5,592 nt of DNA. Origin: Candidatus Stercoripulliclostridium merdigallinarum. Its GTDB lineage: Bacteria; Bacillota; Clostridia; Christensenellales; DTU072. The notes below the pieces were generated by a model. It was not told the DNA's origin and ran no database searches. It worked only from the letters and a program-made list of their open reading frames with translations. How positions within the stretch are numbered: the first letter of the stretch is position 1; each line of letters opens with the position of its first letter. Location of the stretch: the NCBI GenBank assembly GCA_018714575.1, contig DVNF01000124.1, positions 1 through 5,592 of the forward strand. The letters are read 5' to 3'. A program made the translations under genes and the position numbers. Below, piece by piece: positions 1 to 5,592 of this stretch.

Positions 1-1
1 G

Positions 2-2257
2 TTCGGTTCGGCTATGGGCGCGGATCTGGGCAACACGATCTCGAAGATGTTGGGTTCGTTGCTCAGCTGGGTCATCGTCTTCCTGATGGATAAGTTCGTC
101 ATCATGAGAAAGACCTATAAATACGACGTGATGACGATAGGTCACAGTTCTTTGGATCACAACTTCGACGCCGACGGCAACGAAGTTGTGGAAGTCGGCG
201 GAGCCGTTCTGTATTCGTCCGCCGCGGCGTACGCTTTGGGCAACAGGGTATTGGCGCTGACCAAACTTTCCGAGGGCGAAGAAGGCAGACTGAATGCGTT
301 TGCCATACCGCGCGCGAATATCAAAGTTTTGCCTGCCGAAAAATCTACTTCCATCGAAAACAGGTACCTGACCGCTGACAAAGAACGCCGCACCTGCCGC
401 GCGCTTTCGCAAGGAGATATGTTCAAAAAATCCGACATTCCCTCCGACGCCACGAAAGTTTATCATTTCGCAGGCTTGATCTACGGCGATTACGAAGACG
501 GTATGATAGATTACCTTGCCGCAAAGGACAAAGTCGCCGTCGACGTCCAAGGCTTCCTGCGTCATGCCGATCCCGAAACCGGAGAGATGTATTTCGAGGA
601 TTGGGCGGACAAGCTGAAAGTTTTCCCGAAGATCCATTATCTAAAGACCGACGCCGCCGAGGCGGAAATTCTGACAGGGAAGTCCGACCGCGAAGCCGCC
701 GCAAAGATAATGCACTCCTGGGGCGCGAAAGAAGTTATGATAACCCACAATACCGAAGTTATCGTATATAACGGCAAAGAGTTATACCGTTGCCCGATCA
801 GAGCAAGGAACCTTTCCGGACGTTCGGGCAGGGGCGACACTACTTTTGCCGCATACATAGCCGAAAGGCAAAAACATTCCGTCGAGGAATCCTTGATTTG
901 GGCGACCGCCACCGTCAGTATGAAGATGGAACGCCCCGGCGCCATTCGCGCAACGCGCCGCGATATATTGAAATACATAAAGGAGATCTATCCCGAATAT
1001 ATTGAAAAAATACATACATCGGAGGCTGTTATGTTGAACGTATTCCAAAAAATTTATTATCGTGCTTTCCAAGCGGTATTCAGAGTCATCATGCCCATGT
1101 TGCGCCTTAGAAAGCCAGAACTGTTAAAGGGCGAAGGCAGCATTTTGAAACTGCCCGAATTTATAAAATCCAAAGGCGTCGATTCGGTATTGGTCGTCAC
1201 CGATAACGGATTGTATTCTTTGGGATTGCTGAACGGAATGTTCGAGGAATTGGACAAAGCCGGCGTAAAATACGCTCTGTTCAAAGACGTCGTTCCCAAT
1301 CCTACCGTCGATAACGTCGAAACCGCATACAAAGTCTACGTCGATAACGGCTGCAAAGGCATCATAGCTTTCGGCGGCGGTTCTCCGATGGACTGCGCAA
1401 AGGGCGTTGCCGCCAGAGTCGCGCGTCCCGGAAAACCGGTAAAGAAGATGAAAGGCATATTGAAAGTCATGCATAAGTTGCCGCCTTTCTTTGCCGTTCC
1501 GACAACTGCGGGAACGGGCTCCGAAGCTACGCTTGCGGCAGTTATAATGGACGCCGAAACTCACGACAAGTACACGATCAACGATCCGTCCCTGATCCCG
1601 CACTATGCAGTATTGGATCCCGTGTTGACTGTGGGACTGCCCAAATCGATCACTTCTACCACGGGCATGGACGCGTTGACTCATGCCGTCGAAGCGTACA
1701 TAGGGCAGAGCAATACCGCGCTGACCATCGAGATGGCAGAAAAAGCCACCGACCTTATATTCAAGTATCTGAAACGCGCTTACGACGACGGCAAAGATAT
1801 GGAAGCCAGGGAAAACATGCAAGAAGCCGCATACTGCGCAGGCGTTGCGTTTACTCGCGCTTACGTCGGTTACGTTCACGCGATAGCTCACTCCCTGGGC
1901 GGCAAATACGGTTTGCCTCACGGACTTGCAAACGCAATAATCCTGCCTTACGTTTTGGATTACTACGGCGATACCATATACGAACCGCTGTCTAAGTTAG
2001 CCGACATAGCGGGCATCGACGGCGCAAACGCCGAGGAAAAAGCGTTGAACTTTATCGCTACCATACGCAAGATGAACGAATACATGGGTATTCCGAAGTA
2101 CATAAAAGCAAAGGACGGCAGCGACCTGATAAAGGAAGAGGATATTCCCGGAATGGTTCAACACGCTTTGAAAGAGGCAAATCCCCTGTACCCCGTGCCG
2201 AAGTTCATGGGCAAAGAGGAAATGACCCGTATGTATTACATAATTCAAGGCAAATAA
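2..2257 (+). CDS. PfkB-family kinase / iron-containing alcohol dehydrogenase fusion, 5' end open at window edge
   Basis: Numbering is from the first Met in the window (base 14). The frame is open to base 2 and none of the early Mets (bases 14, 86, 104) has a good ribosome binding site, so the true start may lie upstream. Residues 12-30 form a hydrophobic helix. Residues about 36-335 are a PfkB/ribokinase-like kinase: IGHSSLD near 42-48, the GG pair at 62-63, VDVQGFLR at 176-183, and GRGD at 272-275 whose Asp is the expected catalytic base. Residues 340-747 are a group III (iron-type) alcohol dehydrogenase with GGGSPMD at 454-460, TTAGTGSE at 497-504, and the expected metal ligands D553, H557, H622 and H636. 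Family knowledge predicts ATP-dependent phosphorylation of a sugar or polyol by the first domain and NAD(P)-linked alcohol/aldehyde interconversion by the second; the substrates cannot be read from the sequence. It ends in tandem TAATAA, 7 bp before hflX. Both domains look intact. The uncertain point is whether they are really one polypeptide. Confidence 0.85.
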   Translation, partial: FGSAMGADLGNTISKMLGSLLSWVIVFLMDKFVIMRKTYKYDVMTIGHSSLDHNFDADGNEVVEVGGAVLYSSAAAYALGNRVLALTKLSEGEEGRLNAFAIPRANIKVLPAEKSTSIENRYLTADKERRTCRALSQGDMFKKSDIPSDATKVYHFAGLIYGDYEDGMIDYLAAKDKVAVDVQGFLRHADPETGEMYFEDWADKLKVFPKIHYLKTDAAEAEILTGKSDREAAAKIMHSWGAKEVMITHNTEVIVYNGKELYRCPIRARNLSGRSGRGDTTFAAYIAERQKHSVEESLIWATATVSMKMERPGAIRATRRDILKYIKEIYPEYIEKIHTSEAVMLNVFQKIYYRAFQAVFRVIMPMLRLRKPELLKGEGSILKLPEFIKSKGVDSVLVVTDNGLYSLGLLNGMFEELDKAGVKYALFKDVVPNPTVDNVETAYKVYVDNGCKGIIAFGGGSPMDCAKGVAARVARPGKPVKKMKGILKVMHKLPPFFAVPTTAGTGSEATLAAVIMDAETHDKYTINDPSLIPHYAVLDPVLTVGLPKSITSTTGMDALTHAVEAYIGQSNTALTIEMAEKATDLIFKYLKRAYDDGKDMEARENMQEAAYCAGVAFTRAYVGYVHAIAHSLGGKYGLPHGLANAIILPYVLDYYGDTIYEPLSKLADIAGIDGANAEEKALNFIATIRKMNEYMGIPKYIKAKDGSDLIKEEDIPGMVQHALKEANPLYPVPKFMGKEEMTRMYYIIQGK
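47..103 (+). other. Hydrophobic helix before the kinase, resembling the last helix of a GtrA-like protein
   Basis: Residues 12-30 contain MLGSLLSWVIVFLM followed by DKFVIMRK. Soluble PfkB kinases do not carry such a segment and normally start near MRKTYKYD (Met at base 104). The pattern of a Lys, a Ser/Leu-rich helix and then a basic residue with an aromatic FV motif at the membrane exit resembles the C-terminal transmembrane helix of GtrA-family membrane proteins, which are linked to lipid-carried sugars. This is recognition by eye from one helix only. It could instead be the tail of another membrane protein or a simple N-terminal anchor. The rest of the domain, if present, lies to the left of the window. 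Confidence 0.4.
1021..1033 (+). promoter_or_regulatory. Internal Shine-Dalgarno GGAGG and in-frame ATG for the dehydrogenase
   Basis: GGAGG at 1021-1025 lies 5 nt before an ATG at 1031-1033, which is in the same frame as the upstream kinase (Met340). It is the strongest ribosome binding site seen in the window and sits exactly where a stand-alone dehydrogenase would begin. It predicts that a separate 408-residue dehydrogenase is made even if the fusion is also translated. Confidence 0.7.
1031..2257 (+). other. Iron-containing alcohol dehydrogenase unit, possibly an independent 408-aa gene
   Basis: This is the dehydrogenase half of the fused frame, listed separately because it is complete by itself. 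Its 408 residues match the usual length of about 385-410 for this family. Its N-terminal stretch (MLNVFQKIYYRAFQ) followed by a KPELLKGEGSI segment looks like the natural beginning of a clostridial Fe-ADH subfamily rather than a linker. The cofactor loop (GGGSPMD), the TTAGTGSE segment, the GMDALTHAVEAY metal motif and the HAIAHSLGG...PHG metal motif are all intact. Activity as an NAD(P)H-dependent alcohol/aldehyde oxidoreductase is therefore likely; specificity is not predictable. Confidence 0.7.
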
Positions 2258-2264
2258 TAACAAT

Positions 2265-3353
2265 ATGAATTCATCTGAAATACCCGGAGCGGTGTTGGTG
2301 TGGGTTTCCGAAAAGGAGCCCGCCGAAAGCGCGATAGTCGAGCTGGAAAGTCTTGTAACGACTTTGGGTTACGAAGTGCGCGCGGTCATAAGCCAACGCC
2401 GTCCCCGCCCCGACAAAGCTTATTACGTCGGAACAGGCAAACTCGAAGAGGTTAAATCGGTAGCAAACGCTACCGATTCTTCGATAATAATCTTTCAAAA
2501 CCGCCTTAGCGGAACGCAGTTGAACAACCTTGAGAAGTACTTGGAAACCGAGGTTATCGATCGCGATCAGCTGATAATAGAAATTTTTGCTAGGCACGCC
2601 GTTACCAACGAAGGGAAATTGCAGGTAGAACTGATGCGCAGGAAAAAGCTGTTGCCGAAAGTGTTGGGACAGGGCGCCGTTTTGTCCAGGCAAGGCGGCG
2701 GCGGAGGCGGCGGAGGCGGCGCCAGAAGGGGCGGCGGCGAGCAGCAACAGGAATTGGACAAAAGGTCTATTCGGCGTGAAATACGCGAACTTGAATCAAA
2801 ATTGGAAAAGCTGACTCGTGACCGGGCTCTTCGCAGAAAGCGCAGACAGAAAAACGCCGTCAAAGTCGTTTCTTTGGTGGGCTATACCAACGCCGGCAAA
2901 TCGTCGCTGATGAACGCGTTGACGGGCGCCGGCGTCGGAGTAGAGGACAAGCTGTTCGCGACTTTGGATCCCGTGGTCAGGAAAATGAACCTGAACGGCA
3001 GGGAAGTGTTGTTGGTGGATACCGTAGGATTTATTTCGGCTTTGCCGCACGAATTCGTGGACGCGTTCCATTCGACTTTGGAAGAAACCGTCGAATCGGA
3101 TCTGTTGATCCACGTGGTAGACGCTTCGTCAGCAAACGCCGCGGAGGAATACGACGTAGTAAATTCCGTATTGGAAGAGATAGGCGCAGGCGAAATACCC
3201 GTTTTGACCGCCTTAAACAAGTGCGATAAGTTGTTTGACGATCCCGTGGTGCCCGCCGCCGAAAACACGGTCAGAGTGTCCGCCAGGTACGGCTTCGGAC
3301 TGGACGAATTAAAAGAAAAGATCGCGGAGCTACTTGATATACTCGATATATAA
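2265..3353 (+). CDS. hflX: GTPase HflX, variant with poly-glycine loop
   Basis: HflX is a ribosome-associated GTPase of the OBG-HflX class that binds the 50S subunit and splits or rescues stalled ribosomes. The 362-residue product has the HflX N-terminal domain (YYVGTGKLEEV, LSGTQLNNLE, VIDRDQLIIEIFARHA, EGKLQVEL). A glycine-rich loop follows at 144-158 and a charged helix after it. The G domain has G1 GYTNAGKSS at 206-214, G2 TLDP at 233-236, G3 DTVGF at 252-256, G4 NKCD at 318-321 and G5 SAR at 339-341. Two things are odd. The canonical GTRGPGETQLE loop is replaced by nine Gly then ARRGGGEQQQE, and the protein stops about 20 residues after G5, so the C-terminal domain of longer homologues (426 aa in E. 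coli) is absent. The start at 2265 fits the family; the only upstream purine run, AAGG at 2247-2250, is 14 nt away and weak. The 7-bp gap from the previous gene suggests co-transcription. Confidence 0.93.
   Translation: MNSSEIPGAVLVWVSEKEPAESAIVELESLVTTLGYEVRAVISQRRPRPDKAYYVGTGKLEEVKSVANATDSSIIIFQNRLSGTQLNNLEKYLETEVIDRDQLIIEIFARHAVTNEGKLQVELMRRKKLLPKVLGQGAVLSRQGGGGGGGGGARRGGGEQQQELDKRSIRREIRELESKLEKLTRDRALRRKRRQKNAVKVVSLVGYTNAGKSSLMNALTGAGVGVEDKLFATLDPVVRKMNLNGREVLLVDTVGFISALPHEFVDAFHSTLEETVESDLLIHVVDASSANAAEEYDVVNSVLEEIGAGEIPVLTALNKCDKLFDDPVVPAAENTVRVSARYGFGLDELKEKIAELLDILDI
2694..2720 (+). repeat. GGC/GGA microsatellite coding nine glycines in hflX
   Basis: Nine consecutive Gly codons (seven GGC and two GGA) encode residues 144-152 of HflX. 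A second short GGC run encodes Gly156-158. Such a tract can change length by replication slippage in whole codons, and it sits in a loop where length change could be tolerated. Confidence 0.8.
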
Positions 3354-3370
3354 AATTCACAAGGCGTTCA

Positions 3371-3399
3371 TTGACTTATGCGCCCGCGCACGCTACACT
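3371..3399 (+). promoter_or_regulatory. Sigma70-type promoter placed for a leaderless transcript
   Basis: The -35 box is TTGACT (3371-3376), followed by a 17-bp spacer and the -10 box TACACT (3394-3399). It lies in the only true intergenic gap of more than 10 bp in the window. The -10 box ends 6 bp before the ATG at 3406, so transcription would begin at or within a base or two of the start codon. There is no purine-rich ribosome binding site before that ATG, which fits leaderless translation. A TATAGT at 3400-3405 is a competing -10 candidate but would need a 23-bp spacer from the same -35. Confidence 0.65.
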
Positions 3400-3405
3400 T
3401 ATAGT

Positions 3406-5265
3406 ATGAAGAAATTTTTGGCGCTGATCTTAATAGCGGCGTTTGCCGTAATAATCGTGACCGGTTGCGTCGACAAAGACGATAAGCCCGGCGTTTCCGA
3501 TTATTTCAAAAATTATTCTTCCTCTTCGGCTTATACCAAAGCGGATAAGCTGTTGGAATTGGATTTGGAACAGCGCTTTTCCGCCTATGACGCAACTTCC
3601 GGAGTGTTTATCATAGAAGAGGACATCGAATTGACCGGAAATACCGTCACCAGGTACGGCTTGGCTTCCGAATCCGAAGTTTATGTACAGCCCGAATACG
3701 GATATACCAACGTCATGGACATCAGGGGAGATTTCGCCCTTGTTTTAGTCAACCTTTTGGTAAACGGCATAGATACCGCTTATATAGGAGTCGTCCCGTT
3801 CAGAGGCGCTCACGCGGTAAACACTTACCCTTATATCAATTCCAACTATCGTTTCAGATATAAGTACACCGCGCCGCTGATCCAGCAGATGGCGTTATTG
3901 GACGACACTTATCTGGTGACGTTAGGGGCTGTCGATTCGGAGCTCACTTCCACCGGACCTTATACCTATGCAACGATTTACAATTATTCTTCGGGCGGCG
4001 GCTATTTGAAGTACGCTACAGTCCCGAATATCGAAAACTACACCACATTCCAATTAGTCGACGGATATTTGGTCGCAACTCACAGAAACGGAGCCGATTT
4101 TTACGATTTCGATCAATTCGAATCTACGGGGAATCTGAAAAAGATAGCTTCGGTCAACAACTTGATTTCGGGACCGACTTACGTAAACAACGGTTTTACC
4201 TCGTCGACGTACTATATCGGCGGCGATTGGTTCATAGTGACTACGCAATATTCTTCCTCCGAGGATTTCGCCGGCAGCGAATTTACTTCGACTACGGAAG
4301 ACACAGGCACGAATTATATACAGCTGCGTTCGGTCAAAGTTTCGATGCGGTCGGGACAGCAGTTTTCTACCGAACGTGTGACGATGGTTTCGAATAAATA
4401 TACCGATTCTTCCGTTCGCGGCTTAACGGACGCCATAAACGCGCAGGACGTCACGAATACCGCTTTGTGGAAAACGACATACAATATTCCTATGGCGCCC
4501 AGTTCCGCATTCGTCAACGACGGATATTCGATAGTTTACTATACTTATTATTTCTATCCCGATCCCGATTCCGACGAACGCAGTTGGGCGACGTCGTTCC
4601 AACTGTACGACAGCCACGGCGAAGGAGTAGTGGCTTCGAATTTACAGATGCCGATGCTGTCCGTGGACGGGAAAGGGTTACAAAACGCCGATCCCAACTT
4701 TGACATTCCGTTGATGAGTTTGGGTTATAACCGCTACGACACGGGCGAGTTCGTGACCTTCCTGACGATGGACGCGACTACAGGATACAATAACGCCATG
4801 ATCCACGACGGAGTTTTGATAGCATACAGGAACCGCGTCGATCAGTCGATAGGCTTTACCACGAACATGGGCGCGGTAAACGTAGACAGCGGCGAGATTA
4901 TAGCCGATTTCGAATACGATTCCGTTTCTCCGTTCTTCGGGCAGTACGCAACGGCATCGCAGGTAGCGGAAACCGACGAAAACGGCATAACTTCCCAAGC
5001 GTTTTTCAGGTTGGGGAAGGACGGCAGTAAGGTTTCGATCCCCGACTGTTACCAAATGAGGAACGGCACTTATATCACGCGCGTAGGAGAAGGAGAAAAT
5101 TCCAAATTCGGCTTGAAAAACAACGCCGGAAAGGAATTGTTGTCCGCTACGAACCAATCGGTTTCTACTTTTGATTACATGTACCGCGACGGCAAAGTTT
5201 TCTATAAATGCTACGCCGCCGTGGTGAACGAATACGGCAGAGGAATTTTATATGCAATATCCTGA
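3406..5265 (+). CDS. Secreted lipoprotein of unknown function with WG-repeat-like segments
   Basis: I do not recognise a named family. The 619-residue product starts with a clear lipoprotein signal: basic MKK, a hydrophobic core (FLALILIAAFAVIIV) and the lipobox VTGC with the lipid-modified Cys at residue 21. It is therefore expected to be anchored on the outer face of the cytoplasmic membrane. The mature part begins with a charged DKDDKPG linker and is rich in Tyr, Ser, Thr, Asp and Asn, with short predicted beta strands and no further membrane segment. Segments near 80-130 (RYGL..., QPEYGY, GDFALVLV) and about 500-619 (IIADFEYDSV, SKFGLKNNAGKELL) resemble degenerate WG repeats. The middle has propeller-like strands such as VDGYLVATHRNG. 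The frame is open back to 3334, but the start at 3406 is chosen because the signal peptide begins exactly there and a promoter sits just upstream. The end overlaps tsaC by 14 bp. Confidence 0.8.
   Translation: MKKFLALILIAAFAVIIVTGCVDKDDKPGVSDYFKNYSSSSAYTKADKLLELDLEQRFSAYDATSGVFIIEEDIELTGNTVTRYGLASESEVYVQPEYGYTNVMDIRGDFALVLVNLLVNGIDTAYIGVVPFRGAHAVNTYPYINSNYRFRYKYTAPLIQQMALLDDTYLVTLGAVDSELTSTGPYTYATIYNYSSGGGYLKYATVPNIENYTTFQLVDGYLVATHRNGADFYDFDQFESTGNLKKIASVNNLISGPTYVNNGFTSSTYYIGGDWFIVTTQYSSSEDFAGSEFTSTTEDTGTNYIQLRSVKVSMRSGQQFSTERVTMVSNKYTDSSVRGLTDAINAQDVTNTALWKTTYNIPMAPSSAFVNDGYSIVYYTYYFYPDPDSDERSWATSFQLYDSHGEGVVASNLQMPMLSVDGKGLQNADPNFDIPLMSLGYNRYDTGEFVTFLTMDATTGYNNAMIHDGVLIAYRNRVDQSIGFTTNMGAVNVDSGEIIADFEYDSVSPFFGQYATASQVAETDENGITSQAFFRLGKDGSKVSIPDCYQMRNGTYITRVGEGENSKFGLKNNAGKELLSATNQSVSTFDYMYRDGKVFYKCYAAVVNEYGRGILYAIS
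5239..5254 (+). promoter_or_regulatory. Ribosome binding site and start of tsaC inside the lipoprotein gene
   Basis: AGAGGA at 5239-5244 lies 7 nt before the ATG at 5252-5254. The site lies within the last codons of the lipoprotein gene, whose TGA is at 5263-5265, so translation of the two is probably coupled. It decides the tsaC start; the next residues (MQYPEREFKTE) lead directly into the family fold. Confidence 0.65.
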
Positions 5266-5592
5266 ACGGGAATTTAAAACGGAAATAAAAGGCGAGGAGG
5301 CTGTGGACGAAGGCGCCGCGATAATCCGCGGAGGCGGCTTGGTAGCGTTCCCCACCGAAACGGTATACGGATTGGGCGCGGACGCTTTTAACGCAGAAGC
5401 TGTCAAAAGCATTTTCCTGGCAAAAGGACGTCCGCAGGATAACCCGTTGATAGTTCATATCCCGTCTGCGGAGTGGCTGCCGACGGTCGCAAAAACGGTG
5501 CCGCCGGAGGCATACGAACTGTTTAACAGGTTTTCACCCGGTCCGCTGACGATAGTTTTGCCGAAAGCCGATAAATTACCGTTAGTTACTAC
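5252..5592 (+). CDS. tsaC: L-threonylcarbamoyladenylate synthase (TsaC/Sua5/YrdC family), 3' end cut by window
   Basis: The family makes threonylcarbamoyl-AMP from threonine, bicarbonate and ATP, the first step of the universal t6A37 modification of ANN-decoding tRNAs in the cytoplasm. The 113 complete codons show the signature: GGGLVAFPTETVYGLG at residues 27-42, then AFNAEAV, the conserved KGRPQDNPLIVHI at 58-70 and the FSPGPLTIVLPK stretch at 94-105. These are the substrate- and nucleotide-binding parts of the YrdC fold. The gene continues beyond base 5592, so it cannot be said whether this is the short TsaC form or the longer Sua5 form with an extra C-terminal domain. It overlaps the lipoprotein gene by 14 bp and probably shares its promoter at 3371-3399. 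Confidence 0.93.
   Translation, partial: MQYPEREFKTEIKGEEAVDEGAAIIRGGGLVAFPTETVYGLGADAFNAEAVKSIFLAKGRPQDNPLIVHIPSAEWLPTVAKTVPPEAYELFNRFSPGPLTIVLPKADKLPLVT

Noticed and set aside
654..665. A GC-rich inverted repeat (CCGCC/GGCGG) that might be a hairpin
   Set aside because: It is short, within the kinase coding region, has no T tract after it, and reflects GCC/GAG/GCG codons.
981..986. A second Shine-Dalgarno-like AGGAGA inside the kinase
   Set aside because: No start codon in a useful frame lies at a suitable distance downstream; the GGAGG at 1021 is the relevant site.
1124..1921. A 265-codon open frame on the - strand opposite the dehydrogenase
   Set aside because: It lies wholly inside a well conserved gene on the + strand, its product is rich in Cys, Arg, Phe and Val with no recognisable motif, and it has no supported start site. 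It is a codon-bias shadow.
2559..2568. A 10-bp palindrome GATCGCGATC
   Set aside because: It encodes the conserved VIDRDQ stretch of HflX and has no repeat elsewhere in the window, so it is best explained by coding sequence.
2271..3268. Several - strand frames opposite hflX, one with a poly-Pro/poly-Ala run
   Set aside because: They are the reverse reading of conserved GTPase motifs and of the GGC repeat; no domain or start signal supports them.
3354..3370. A possible terminator after hflX
   Set aside because: No inverted repeat followed by a T run is present between the hflX stop and the promoter; read-through into the lipoprotein gene is possible.
3334..3405. An upstream extension of the lipoprotein frame starting at 3334 (24 extra residues)
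   Set aside because: It would overlap hflX, contains the promoter, and would place charged residues before a clear MKK signal peptide. The start at 3406 fits much better.

Overview
The window has about 50% GC and reads almost entirely on the + strand. It holds three complete or near-complete genes and the 5' part of a fourth, packed with only 7 bp and 52 bp between genes plus one overlap. The protein families, the Bacillota-style lipoprotein signal peptide, a GGAGG ribosome binding site and the glycine-rich HflX variant suggest an uncultivated Clostridia-like member of the Bacillota, possibly a gut lineage. This assignment is an inference and is not diagnostic. No rRNA, tRNA, CRISPR array, insertion sequence or phage gene was seen.

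Layout: (1) 2-2257 is one long open frame that is still open at the left edge. It reads as a hydrophobic helix (possibly the last helix of a GtrA-like membrane protein), then a PfkB/ribokinase-type kinase domain, then a full-length iron-type alcohol dehydrogenase. The dehydrogenase begins at an in-frame ATG (1031) with its own GGAGG ribosome binding site, so this looks like neighbouring genes joined in frame. (2) 2265-3353, after a tandem TAATAA stop, is the ribosome-associated GTPase HflX. Its normally conserved glycine-rich loop is an unusual poly-glycine/ARR version, and it lacks a C-terminal domain. (3) 3354-3405 contains a good sigma70-type promoter whose -10 box ends 6 bp before the next ATG, which predicts a leaderless transcript. 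(4) 3406-5265 encodes a 619-residue secreted lipoprotein of unknown function with degenerate WG-repeat-like segments. (5) 5252-5592 is the start of a TsaC/Sua5/YrdC threonylcarbamoyl-AMP synthase. It overlaps the lipoprotein gene by 14 bp and runs off the right edge.

The first frame and hflX are probably co-transcribed. The lipoprotein and tsaC form a second, translationally coupled unit under the promoter at 3371-3399. The two units share no obvious pathway: one is polyol/sugar or alcohol chemistry plus ribosome rescue, the other a cell-surface protein plus tRNA t6A synthesis. The items most worth following up are the kinase-dehydrogenase (possibly triple) fusion, the HflX loop variant and the leaderless promoter. 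I see no convincing evidence of a wholly new multi-gene system.
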